Shown in pieces: positions 20,821 to 30,775 of a stretch of DNA of 64,000 nucleotides. A program made the translations under genes and the position numbers. The stretch covers positions 10,328,501 to 10,392,500 of the forward strand of contig OU862908.1 of assembly GCA_917880885.1 (NCBI GenBank). The letters run 5' to 3'. Origin of the DNA: Limnephilus marmoratus (taxonomy: Eukaryota; Arthropoda; Insecta; Trichoptera; Limnephilidae). How positions within the stretch are numbered: position 1 is the first letter of the stretch; every line of letters starts with the position of its first letter. The notes beneath the pieces were generated by a model. That model did no database searches. It was not told the origin of the DNA and worked only from the letters and a program-made list of their open reading frames with translations.

Positions 20821-21075
20821 CACGCCCGGCCTCCGTGGTACGGTTCTCTACTATCAATCCGGAGGTCACGGGTTCAAATCCCGGCGTGCGGAAACCGAAT
20901 GCCTCCACCGGGCGGCGTTCCCGTGTTCGCGGTCCTAGCCACTCGCAACACTCGGGTTCTTGTACATGTTCGAGTTCTTGTGCTGGTTCCGGATCAAGGG
21001 CGGCTGGTCGCACAGTGGGTTCGTGTGCAGCACTGGCAAATTATAATGTCTAAATATAAATTTACTTTATTTACT
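20821..21075 (+). mobile_element. SINE2: tRNA-derived head with distinct body
   Basis: The head contains a box A-like CTCCGTGGTACGG and box B-like GGGTTCAAATCCC, followed by GGCGTGCGG. Box B is close to the RNA polymerase III consensus. The head is alike to that of SINE1 (53666), but the body (CCTCCACCGGGCGGCG, CGAGTTCTTGTGCTGG, GTGCAGCACTGGCAAATTAT) is different. The anticodon arm does not fold well, so this is a SINE and not a tRNA gene. The end is near TTTACTTTATTTACTTACTG. Confidence 0.65.
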
Positions 21076-22221
21076 TACTGAAGACTGTAAAATCTCTAAT
21101 TTATATTCTCTAATTTAAATCTACAGAATCTCTAATTTAATCATTTCAAAATATTAATTACCAATATAATGCTACGAATATTATCAGGGAGAATGCTTTT
21201 AATCTCCCATAGCTCGGCCGCCGAGTGCGTTTGTATCGGCCGCATTGGTGTGCATTCGCTTCGCAAACGAACCAAATCATGTTTTTGTATGGGATATTTA
21301 AAACATCCAAAGCGCGTTGATTTCGCTATTTGCACCAGAATTTGGCTCGGATCGGTGTGCCACCCACCCAACATAATCCGATCCTTGCCGAAGTTTACCG
21401 ATTGACCATGAACCATGACCCGAGGTGACACGAATACAATCGAATTTCGGCGAAGATCATAGATCAGTTTGCGTCTAGCGCAGTCTGGCGGCGCGCGTGC
21501 GTTTGGCCCGTGATGTGGTAATTGTCTGTGTTTTTTTTTTTTTAATATTGTTTGAATTAAATACCAATAACCTAATTTATTAATATATAATTAATAAAAT
21601 AAATCATGTCTACTAGACCCTGATCAACGAGACCTCGCGCGTTGTCTCAGTAACGTATCTTCACTCTATTAATTCATCTGAGCATCTGCCAAACATTTAA
21701 ACAAATGAAATACACATTTCAAGTAAAGAGTTAATATTAGATATTATTTATTAATAAAATAATTTTGGTACCTAATTTATCGCTTGTTTTGTATGATTTA
21801 TATCGGTTGCAATTTTGAAAAGTATGTTTGTTATAAACTTGTTTTCAACTTTTACGGAATTTTCTTTTACGAACTCGAACAAGTTTGAAAGATGCTGTAT
21901 GCACGCAATGCATCTGTGTGAGTACTACCTAATATGTTTGAATCAACCATCTATGCAGCTTGCAGCGGCATGGAATATTTGAAACAAGCAAACAATCTGG
22001 TTTTAATACCATGTCTTTTCATGGTATACTACTTTATGGCAAGTGAACTAACAAACGAGATTTCACTCTTAAATTGAAAGCGATTTAAATCGAGAGTTGG
22101 CAATCATTGCAATTACCTGATTCCTTACCACAAGCCGTAAGACTGTATAGTTTGCTATGTAATAATGTGAGTAATAGGTTCCTACTATGAACTATAAAAT
22201 GAATTGAAGTGTGAACGTTAA
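21076..22221. other. Unassigned region
   Basis: Overlapping sense and antisense frames at 21141-21431 (up to 96 residues) sit in a more GC-balanced patch, but neither has a recognisable domain. From 21520 on it is AT-rich and featureless. Confidence 0.4.
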
Positions 22222-23650
22222 CAACCCCTCTGGCTAAATTGTTCGCTTTTTGGAACAACTCATATAGGTCTCACAGAAATCGTTATTGGCCTATATCATA
22301 TAATTTAAAGCAAAAATAAATAAAGTAGCTCACATCCTAACTAGATATTTGATATACCTTTTGATTACAAAAATATTTTTTTAGTTTGGTTGGGTATTTT
22401 GATCTCAAATCCAAATCTAAGATTTGTATGAAACGGGCAGAAATGGGCCGCGCATCCGCGCGCAAAAACAAGAAGATGAAGAGATATGTAATTACGAATG
22501 TTAGAGGAGCGCGCTAACATTTAAAGCGATAAAATCGATGTGAAAATATTTAATAAAACACGACTCGTTTAAAATAGAGAAAAAACTCTAATGGTAGGTA
22601 TATTAAATATCATTTAAAGAAACGTTGTGACTTTTTTTCACAACTATAACTTGTAAAATAACTGAAACAAACGTGTTTATAATAATTTTTGGAGCATACT
22701 TCGCGATTTTTTTCTATCGAGGGAATTTTATATAATTTGCGTTTCGGCGTTGAACGCATCTAGATATTATCTTCAAAAATAACATATATTTTTTGAAGAG
22801 CATAAAAATTTTAAATGTTTAAAGGAGGAAATTCGGGTAGCGGCGCCTTAGGCCGGTTGCAGTGCACGACCGACGGTCGGTGCGTACGGTCGGTCCTGAC
22901 GATCGCATACCACCGACCGACCGTCGGTGCGTACCGTCAGTTCACGCTTGACCAACAAGCTGACCGGACGTCGTACGCGAAATGGACGCGTTTACGAATA
23001 GTTTAATTGCTGCTTATTATCTTCGTAGACGTATTAGGAACAGATGACGTAGATATCACGTACACCCGATCGTCGCCCAAAGAGCATTTCTAGCTCGTCG
23101 GTCGACCGACGGTCTGCATGCGCACGCGCTCGACCGACGATTCTCGTACGCACTGCGTAGCGATATACGCAGGTCGGTCCTGCACTGAACGATTTATGAA
23201 TTTTCATACAAATGACAAGCGCGACCGACGTACGCACCGACCGTCGGTCGTGCACTGGAACCGGCCTAAATATCATGGTTAGAAATATGTTATAAACGGT
23301 ATTAGAAAGAGAAAACGCCAAGCTTTATATAACAATTTACAACAAAATAATTAACATGTACTCCTTTATGACACCAAAGTTTCTTACCAATTTGAAAAAA
23401 AAATATGAAACTTTGGGATTTTTTTATTAATTACTTTTACATAAAAGTGAGTTGATCACTTTTATAATACATTTTAATAATAAAATATGTATGTGTTTAT
23501 TTTTTTTCGTTATCAGATATTTTAGTCAGAAGTGAGCCATTTTTAAAAATTTTTGTATTAATTGAAAAAAATTCGCAATTCGGAATTTATTTCGAATAAC
23601 AAAATCTGAAAGTGCATTTTATCATCTTTCAGAGGGTTGCAAGCCAACTG
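22222..23650 (+). mobile_element. MITE-C copy 1, interrupted
   Basis: The left end is TTAACAACCCCTCTGGC, with AAATTGTTCGCTTTTTGGAA. The body resumes at about 23269 with ATCATGGTTAGAAATATG and GGTATTAGAAAGAGAAAA, then TTATGACACCAAAGTTTCTT, AATAAAATATGTATGTGT and GTGAGCCATTTTTAAAAATT. The same order is seen intact at 27984-28516 and 51718-52312. About 980 bp, including the Harbinger-like element, interrupt it. The right end is degraded. Confidence 0.7.
22851..23266. mobile_element. Harbinger-like MITE with fossil transposase start
   Basis: Terminal inverted repeats of ~39 bp with one or two mismatches: GGCCGGTTGCAGTGCACGAC at the left and the complement of GTCGTGCACTGGAACCGGCC at the right, flanked by TTA and TAA. 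Subterminal GACCGACGGTCGGT palindromes repeat inside. On the plus strand from 22982, ATGGACGCGTTTACG reads MDAFTNSLIAAYYLRRRIRN, a stop, then RRYHVHPIVAQRAFLARR. An acidic start, Arg-rich stretch and RRYxVHP are typical of PIF/Harbinger transposase N-termini. The nuclease domain is absent. It is GC-rich in an AT-rich context. Confidence 0.85.
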
Positions 23651-23689
23651 AGAATCAAGTCAACTCAACACCTCTTTGAAAAGTCATTA

Positions 23690-24125
23690 AAAGCTATGAA
23701 AAAAATAATTTGGGAGGCGAGTATGGGGAGTATGGGTACCGCCGCCCCGGGAACCATTTATTGGATAACCAACATCTTTGCCTTAGGCCACCCCAAGTGG
23801 TTCGTTACGTTCTGCGACAACAGGGGTGCCCAGGTTTATAGGGGTGAGGTTTGTCCGATAATTAGCGTCCGCCCACCAACTGTTTGAGGGAGACGTTTTG
23901 AGACAGCATAACTCTCAGCAGGAGGGATGGATTCATACCTTCCTCACTCCTGGACAAACGGATCCCCAGATTCCTACCCACCCTTCATGCCTTTTTCCTT
24001 TCCAAAACTTCCTATCCTTCCTTTCCGTAAAAGCCCGCCCACACGGCAACCCCAAAGATGACACAGGCCCTGAGGGGAACTATTTTCTTTCGGGCCTCCT
24101 GAGTGAAGCTAATGTAAAATATACC
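23690..24125 (-). repeat. RepA copy 4, minus strand, near complete
   Basis: Reading from right to left gives the RepA order: the GGCCCTGAGG region (about 24070), GGTTGCCGTGTGG, TCCAGGAGTGAGG, a CCTCAAACAGTTGG region, GGGCACCCCTGTTGTCG, ACGTAACGAACCACTTGGG, and CCAATAAATGG at about 23755. No RepU unit adjoins it. Open frames across it are not genes. Confidence 0.82.
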
Positions 24126-24317
24126 TACACATAGATATGTGAAAGAGTCGATCTAAATTTTTGTGGTCTTGCAAGAATAACTTAGGGGCCACTACACAGA
24201 CAACCTGACGGAATGGAGTTTGGTGTGTAGGTAAGTAAGTAAGCTCAATTTTCCCTTTGATCAATCTCAACAATAAAAACAAAACAAATAATCAATTTCA
24301 TTGATTCGGATTCCACC

Positions 24318-24392
24318 GGTCAGTGGCCGAGTTGGCATCGCGTTTGGGTCTCACCCGGGCGTGGTGTGTTCTAATCCTCGGTTGGCTAAGTC
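24318..24392 (+). mobile_element. tRNA-like SINE head (weak)
   Basis: AGTGGCCGAGTTGGCATCGC resembles a box A region and GTGTTCTAATCCTCGG a box B, spaced ~45 bp apart as in tRNA-derived promoters. Stem pairing is incomplete and there is no second copy in this window, so the call is tentative. Confidence 0.4.
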
Positions 24393-24496
24393 CTCCATCA
24401 GGACAAAAACAACATTTTCCGCTTACTGTGGTGGTAGTGGAAGATTTTCAAATATTTCAGAATATTCGTAACCCGGGAATGTTTATATTTCTTTAA

Positions 24497-25332
24497 AAAA
24501 ATTAACATCTGTGCAGTTCATACGCGGTAGAAGTGAAACCTTCAGAAAACTAAACTTCGAGTGAATGAGACGAATGCAGTATCAGGAGTTGGATAATTGT
24601 ACCGTTTATTTATTATAATGTTTTACCCAGTTCAAATATTATTTTACATTTTATTATACGAAGCACCGCAAAAAGAGGACACCGATTAGTCTATCTCATT
24701 CTCCCATAGGTTAAATCCTAAAGATGTGTGTGTATGTCTCTTTTTAGTGCGCTCGTTTCCGTTTCATCGAGTTTCAAATCACAACGGTGTTGAAGAAGTG
24801 TGAACACCAAAAAAATCGAGTGCAGATTACAAGCGGTAGAAGCGAAACTTTACCAAAACAATCTCAATAATACTTGAAAAGTGAGCTCATAATCAAAGTG
24901 ACCGATGAGCGCAGACCTGGCGTAATTTCCGTTTCATATTTCAACCAATGGGAGCCTTTAAAAGTGACATCATAATCAAAGCGGTCAATGAGCGCAGTTG
25001 ATGCGTCGCAGGTGCAGTAATCGTCATTTCCGTTTCATACGAAATTCAAATCACAGGGGGGGGGATGGAAGTTTCACTTAAAAAAATCGAGTGCAGTCAA
25101 CACGCGGTAGAAGCTAAACTTTACCATAACAATCTCAACCAATGAAGAACCAAGGAACATTGAAAAGTGAGGTCATAATCAGAGCGCAGACCTAGCGTCA
25201 TTTCGGTTTTATATCTCAACCAATAGGAGCCTTGATAGGAGTTTGTTGCTTCGCGGGTGCTGTTATGCGTCATTTCCGTTTCATCCAAATTACAAATCAC
25301 AGCGGGGCTATAGAAGTTTCACTTATAAATAT
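24497..25332 (+). repeat. Tandem trimer of RepU-type units
   Basis: Three head-to-tail units of ~250-300 bp, each opening with a spacer like AAAAAATCGAGTGCAGTCAA then CACGCGGTAGAAG and an AARCTTTACC or AAACCTTC segment. Each closes with TTTCCGTTTCAT, AAATCACA, GGGG-rich DNA and GAAGTTTCACTTA. Unit starts are near 24497, 24813 and 25080. Units 2 and 3 (with TGAGCGCAGACCTGGCG and CAACCAATRGGAGCC) are closer to each other than to unit 1. This shows that RepU can multiply in tandem and not only as a dispersed copy. Confidence 0.8.
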
Positions 25333-26014
25333 GGCCTTTCTGGAGCCTAGAGGTCAACAGGCAAAATTTTCGATAAGTTTTCATTCAAGTCGGTGGGTAC
25401 CACACTTTTTAAGCCTTACCGTTCAGTGTTAGTAGCCTAGAATAATTCCATTATTATTACGTTAAAAATTTGTTGGTAAGAATGGCGGACCTGATTAACC
25501 TGTTTAAATTGACAAAGCCAAGCAGCGGTAAAATTAATAAGTCTCAGTAGCCTTACGTATATTTTTTTAATCACAGCAGGTATGAGAAACAATCCGGTAT
25601 CAGCGATCCATTATTTATTGACATAATGTAATATGTTCTATCCGAACAACTGTGCTGTAGGTAGATACTCGGCACGCAGAGAACCAAATAATTATTTTGA
25701 AATTTTCTGATTTTTCGTTCTTGAATGTTTGGGCACATTATATAGTAGGTACACCGATATTCTCGCGCAGTTAATGACTTTAGAATGAACGTGATTTTTC
25801 TGGAAGAAGGTGATGACAAATGTGGTCAAATAAGCAAAATTTGCACACATCCAACAGTAAAGGCCAATTCTGGCCAATCTAGATTCTGGTGATGAAAATG
25901 AGGTACGAATTGAAAATTTACCGGGGCCACAATTTTAAAATGAATCATTTGTCGAATATTTCGATGATGAAGAATGGTCAACTGATGACCACTGATGACG
26001 ATGACTCCAGATAC
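25333..26014. other. Unassigned region
   Basis: No supported gene. Short minus-strand frames at 25571-25877 lack domains. GATGATGACGATGAC-like repeats appear near 25960-26000. Confidence 0.4.
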
Positions 26015-26396
26015 TGATATCTACAGCCTGTATGTCGGACGAATATCTACAGCTCATATGTTGAACTAATATCTACGAACTTCAGAGTGTTGACTAATAT
26101 CTACAGAGCGTAGGTTGGACTAATCAGCTAAATGTGTCCAATAGTAAGATATTAGGGATTTTTACATACATACTTACATAAATTAAGTTTTTTAAACTGC
26201 GTACGCAATATTAAGTTATTCCAATATGCTATAATTAATTGCAAATCCAACCTCTGCCAGTGCTGTAGATATTCGTCAATACTTTGGTTCTCATAGATAT
26301 TAGTCAGCAGTTTGAGCTGTAGATATTCGTCAACACTTTGGTTCTCATAGATATTAGTTCGATTTTTTCAGTTTTTGGAATTCCTGTAGATATTAT
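26015..26396. mobile_element. Foldback element with repeated ATATCTACAG
   Basis: The left arm (26017-26135) has four ~28-34-bp repeats of GACTAATATCTACAG type. The right arm (26270-26395) has the complement, CTGTAGATATTCGTCAACAC and ATAGATATTAGTC, also repeated. The ~130-bp centre is AT-rich. Tandem repeats within inverted arms parallel the element at 12848. No clear target duplication was found. Confidence 0.75.
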
Positions 26397-26584
26397 TAGA
26401 CGCCTCCATGACGATTACCATTGTCAGACGTTGCAAATCTCGAAAGAGTTCTTTCATTGATACCTGTTAAAAGATTTCCAAGGTAGAAAACAGATGATAT
26501 ATAAATGCCATAACAACCCTACATGATAAAAAGTAATGTTTTTTCTTTCAACCTCTAATATCATCAGTTGACCACTCGTCCTCT

Positions 26585-26995
26585 ATATTTCCGTAGTCTA
26601 GGGGTAAGGCTCTTGACTCGCAATAAGGTCGCGGGATCGAATTCTGGGATGGTGAATTAAATTTTATTTAATTTATTTGTGTTATTTCACAATTAACTCA
26701 TTTAAAATAATATGTAGTATATTTGTGGCGCGTTCCAGAGTGGAAGATACTCTTAGTATCGTCCTGGTGTAAGACCACCATTCAGAATTGAAACGTGGCT
26801 TGAAATGGCTTTAGCCGTGTTTGGTGACCAGATCTGAATAGTCAGGAATATTTCCCCACCTTCCTATTCCCCATCTCTTTCCCCTCCCTACTACGTTCAG
26901 CCTCACAACAAACCCCATTGGGATGCCATAGTCTCACTGGCTCCAGACGGAGGCAGCTGGGACTCTTGTGAGATATTCACAAAAAAAAAAAAAAT
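26585..26995 (+). mobile_element. SINE1 copy, full length
   Basis: The tRNA-derived head (TAGTCTAGGGGTAAGGCTCT, TGACTCGCAA, GGTCGCGGGATCGAATTC) is followed by a ~350-bp body with GACCACCATTCAGAATTGAA, TGTTTGGTGACCAGATCTGA, a pyrimidine-rich tract and AGTCTCACTGGCTCCAGACG. It ends with GGGACTCTTGTGAGATATTC and poly-A. Body and head match 53666-54070 almost end to end. RNA polymerase III would transcribe it; mobilisation would need a LINE RT. Confidence 0.88.
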
Positions 26996-27090
26996 AACTA
27001 GATTCTATCAGCAGGCTAAATACTATGAGCAAAGTTTATAGAATAATATTTATAAACAAAAAAACGAGTGTTCTTTAGACCACACGACTG

Positions 27091-27445
27091 AAGTAAAACT
27101 TCTTTATCACCATTTATATGGTAAGAAGAGAGAAAGAAAATGTGCGCGCGCACTGCTCTCTCTTGCTTCTACAGTAATATACGAAACGTAACTCTCTCTC
27201 TTTCTGCCTGCACTGTGTTTTAGATATACGAAACGTTACTGGCTATGAGAGAAAGAGAGAAAGAAAATGTATGCTCGCACCTCTCTCTCTTGCCCCTACA
27301 GTAATATACGAAACGTAACTCTCTCTTTCTATTTTCACTAACTTATATGTCCCTCTCAACTACCGTTCGCCTCGCTTTTCGTAACGCTCTCGTCACGCAT
27401 TCGCCAGCTTACTCCCTAATCAAGCGTGCTTAAGAAGTTTTACTT
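27091..27445. mobile_element. TIR element with duplicated GAGA/CTCT core
   Basis: Ends AAGTAAAACTTCTT (27091) and AAGAAGTTTTACTT (27445) are exact inverted repeats. Inside, a 127-bp segment beginning GAGAGAAAGAAAATGT and including CTACAGTAATATACGAAACG then TAACTCTCTCT is directly duplicated (27128 and 27255). The GAGA tract can pair with the CTCT tract within each unit. TIRs resemble the RepU ends (AAGTGAAACTTCTT), suggesting a related transposase. 355 bp, non-coding. Confidence 0.8.
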
Positions 27446-27983
27446 AAAAAAAATTAAAATACCTTTTTCGTACAAACAAATTTTAACGATTTCTATTCTT
27501 TATTTTTACTGTGCGCAATATTCTTACCACATAAGTCTCTAGGCTAGTTAAACCCGTTAATAAAAAGCTATTTTAGTCAAAATGATATGCCGAAGTCATA
27601 AAATGCGTAGTCATAATAGTAATAAACTTGAAATAAATATTATGTATTGATTATGGGAAAACTAATATATTAATATGTAATATATTGTATAATAACCTAT
27701 TACATAGGCAGATTATCAACAAAAAGTTTACGACTTGATTTGATCATAATTTTCTAATAAACATATATGAGGTAATTTTACACGAAAACGGCTTATTATT
27801 ATGATTATCAATATGAATCTGGGTATATTAAAACCTGTTAAGATATTAATAACAACTACGGAGATGATTTTTTTTGACAAAATGACAGATTCTCTATTAA
27901 TAAGTTGTACGTCGGTTTATAAGAACGATTCTGTACCTATGGAGGTATTTTTCAAAGTGATGCATTTAAAATACACAAATTAC
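27446..27983. other. Unassigned AT-rich spacer
   Basis: No recognised feature. The 27801-28085 frame begins here but runs into MITE-C and has no domain. Confidence 0.4.
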
Positions 27984-28516
27984 TTAACCCCTCAGGATAA
28001 TTTGTTCGGTTTTCGGAACAACTTAGATAGGTTTCATAAAAATCGTTGGGTTTCCTTTACTATCATGGTTCGAAATGTAATCTAAACGGTGTTAGAAAGA
28101 GAAAACAACATGCTATTTATTTATATCTAAATCTCAACCGCTAAATAACTAAAATGAACACCTTTATGAAACCAAAGTTTTTGACCGTAAATAAAAAAAA
28201 ATGAAACTTTGGGAGTTTTATATGAATTATTTTTAATAGAAACGACAAAAAAGTGATTTGACGGTCACGTTTATAATACATTTGCCTAATAAAATATGTA
28301 TGTATTAATTTTATCAGTAATTTGAGTTAAAAAAACGTAAAGTGAGCCATTTTTAAAACTTTTTATGTTTGCATTTTGTAAAATTTGAAAGCGTATTTCA
28401 TTAACTTCCAAATACAGTTTTCAGATGCGTTCAGAAGTATTCCTTTAATTGGATTTTAGTGCAAAGCGGAAATATTTTGACTTTCCGAAAATCTGACCCG
28501 AGGCCTGAGGGGGTAA
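27984..28516 (+). mobile_element. MITE-C copy 2, intact
   Basis: Left end TTAACCCCTCAGG (27984) and right end CCTGAGGGGGTAA (28516): 12 of 13 inverted positions match, and TTAA (GTAA on the right) lies at each edge. Internal landmarks are GGTGTTAGAAAGAGAAAAC, CACCTTTATGAAACCAAAG, AATAAAATATGTATGT, GTGAGCCATTTTTAAAAC and GCAAAGCGGAAATATTTTGA. TTAA with CCC-starting TIRs fits a piggyBac-type MITE. No transposase frame is present. Confidence 0.85.
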
Positions 28517-28776
28517 TATACCTAAAATAATTGTTTCCTTTGAAAATTATAGGTATAACTTTTCTTCACATGATGACAAATCGGTGAGAAATGCTGTTCC
28601 CAGAGAATAAAAACAGTGCTCTTTGTAAATAATAACACCAAACATGGTAATATTCGTTATGGGTGTGCCTATGATTGTTTCTTTGGTTCAATGAACTCAG
28701 ATTTCTTTTACAATTGTTATTTTTAAAATTGGAACTGATTATGTTAAGCGAAAAACGAGTGTTCTTTTAGACCAGG

Positions 28777-28870
28777 GTTGCAGTGTTCATCATCAGGGCA
28801 GATCCGGCAGATCCGGATCACACATATCTACCGGGTCTGTCGGATCTGCCCTGACGATGGACACTGCAAC
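28777..28870. repeat. 94-bp hairpin element
   Basis: GTTGCAGTGTTCATCATCAG, GGCAGATCCG... pairs with its complement ending CCCTGACGATGGACACTGCAAC over ~39 bp, with a few mismatches and a ~16-nt loop. Either a minimal MITE or a structured RNA locus; single copy in this window. Confidence 0.8.
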
Positions 28871-28886
28871 GCTGTCCCAAACGTTG

Positions 28887-28943
28887 GCTAAAGAAGGAGG
28901 TAGCGCAACACGGCATAACACCCCGAAAACCAATAGCGAAACA
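28887..28943 (+). repeat. 57-bp repeat, copy 2
   Basis: GGCTAAAGAAGGAGGTAGCG, CAACACGGCATAACACCCC and AATAGCGAAA match copies at 14803 and 39237. It lies 16 bp from the 94-bp hairpin. No flanking duplication was noticed here. Confidence 0.75.
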
Positions 28944-28974
28944 CCATTGGCCGTGAAAATCTAAAAACGTACCA

Positions 28975-29316
28975 TGTATGATAATATTAGTTCTAATTTT
29001 GAAAATGTCACGTTCATTAGCACGTAGATAATGTGCGCCGCTCCCGTCTGGAGCAAGTGAGGCTATTGCATCCCCAATTGGGGTATGTTGTAAGGCTGAA
29101 GTTAGGGGGGGGGAAGGACATGTGGTAGAGGAGGGCGGGGAAGGACATGGGGTGGAGGAGGGCGGGGAAGAGATCTGATTGGTCGGGGGAATGGTGGTCT
29201 TACAAACACAGTCAAACATTAATCAAATAAAATTTATTTACCCACGCCGCCGGGATTCGATCCCGGAACCTTCTGATTGCGAGTCAAGAGCCTTACCCCT
29301 CGATCGTGGAGGCCGT
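28975..29316 (-). mobile_element. SINE1 copy, minus strand
   Basis: On the minus strand: head GGCCTCCACGATCGAGGGGT, AAGGCTCTTGACTCGCAATC and CCGGGATCGAATCCCGG, then body GTAAGACCACCATTCCCC, a shortened centre lacking the GTGACCAGATCTGA block in its usual place, a C-rich tract duplicated as GTCCTTCCCCGCCCTCCTCC, and CCTCACTTGCTCCAGACGGG. The TTCGAATCCC-type box B is well kept. Internally deleted relative to 26585. Confidence 0.78.
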
Positions 29317-29842
29317 CAAGTTCTTGTTTCCAAACAATTATGTCTTGACCCTCTGTAAAAACACGTAATATTAACACACCTAATTTCGCGTAATGAAAAA
29401 TGTTTTTAAGAAACGTGAAAGTGTGAAATGTTAAAATGAGAAAATTGTCGACATCCTGTTGAATCATTTTTACTCAGATTTATTCTTTTTTATTATTATT
29501 ATTATGGTATTCTTTTTTTATCTCTCAGGTGTTCCATTAACAATAATAATTTCCCGTTTCTTATTTATCTATTGAAAAAAAAAGGTAACCTTGAATCGTA
29601 GCAAAAATCTTGTCCAATAAAACTTAACGTTAATAATATACAAAAGAGATAAAGAACAGGTATCTCTACTTTTTTGGTTCCTTGGCCATAAGTCACACTT
29701 AATTGTTATTTCTCATTATGGTAAATAGCAGAGGACATGAAATGAGTTTTTGACAGGTGCCACACACAGCTATAAAAGATAAAATATCATCGCACGCCCA
29801 ATAACGCTCTCCATACGATTCCATCAGACCTATCACACCTAA
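29317..29842. other. Unassigned AT-rich spacer
   Basis: No coding family or repeat recognised. Confidence 0.4.
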
Positions 29843-30254
29843 GGGAACGTACCCATACTACGTGACCCACTTTTTGCAATTTTTAACCCCCCTCCCCCTT
29901 TCCCCTCGGTGACCACGTGTAGTATATTCCAAGACACCCCACCTACAGTTTTCACGTAGTAAATCTTAAATATGGTTTTGAATCATTTCTTGCTAACAAA
30001 AAGTTAACAAAAAAATAATTTTGCTTATAATTGTCTTTATTAATACGGCGCTTGCTGCGTGACGGCAAGAGTGCATGCATACCTATAATTACAAGTGGAA
30101 AAAATATTAAAAAGTTAGTGGAAAAAATATAAAAGATTTCTGGATTGACTAAGTGATAAAAACCTAAGCCGCTCGCCCCCCATTGTGGCCAAGCGTGGTA
30201 TTTTGAAGATCCTCCCCCCCCCCTAAACAGGTCACGTAGTATGGGTACGTTCCC
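29843..30254. mobile_element. MITE-D copy 1
   Basis: TIRs GGGAACGTACCCATACTACG (left) and the complement ending CGTAGTATGGGTACGTTCCC (right), with TAA on both sides (29840-29842 and 30255-30257). Internal C tracts and AAGCGTGGTATTTTGAAGA match copies at 54426 and 59048. This copy is 412 bp because of a ~250-bp extra segment with unrelated AT-rich DNA. A 3-bp TWA target suits PIF/Harbinger-type movement. Confidence 0.88.
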
Positions 30255-30257
30255 TAA

Positions 30258-30752
30258 GCAGTTTATGCGCAGATCAACCATAGACAATACAGATTTTACG
30301 CCGTTACCACTCCTGAGGCGATAAGCGAAAAGTTATGCGCCCCCCTCATTCAGTACAATTTACGGTTACGGCTTAAGATCTGTATTTTCTATGGTTGATC
30401 TGCGCATATACTGCTTAAAGCCTGTTCAGACACGAATATAAACTGCGAGCAGATATCTGTTGAACCGCGAGCGCTTATGTTTCGTATCGTTCACACGATG
30501 CAATCAAATATTTCTTCCTATGGTAGGAGAGCGGGTCAGATAAATTAGCGAGCGGCCACCGAGTGCGCATTTTTTGTACTGAATCTATGAACTTGACATC
30601 TGTCACCCACCGGTCTTGGCAGCTCCGTAATTAAAATGACCCCCTCTCCTGTTTTCGTCGGAGTGGGGGGCGCTTAACTGTTGGCATATCGCCTCAGGAG
30701 CGGTTACGGCGTAAGATGTGCATTGTCTATGGTTGATGTGCGCATAAAGCGC
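30258..30752. mobile_element. Foldback element abutting MITE-D
   Basis: Left arm GCAGTTTATGCGCAGATCAA, CCATAGACAATACAGATTTT, ACGCCGTTACCACTCCTGAG and GCGATA is repeated inverted at 30676-30752 (ATCGCCTCAGGAGCGGTTAC ... GCGCATAAAGCGC). A second inverted partial copy ends at 30414, so 30258-30414 is itself a palindrome. The element begins one base after the TAA that bounds MITE-D. Confidence 0.8.
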
Positions 30753-30775
30753 TCAGGTGTGAACGGTCTGAAGGG

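Noticed and set aside
20821..20893. Possible tRNA gene
   Set aside because: Boxes A and B are visible, but the anticodon and acceptor stems do not pair acceptably, and the same head is found fused to SINE bodies elsewhere.
26015..26396. CRISPR-like array
   Set aside because: The ATATCTACAG repeats are mirrored in inverted arms, spacers are not uniform, no cas genes occur, and the DNA is eukaryotic.
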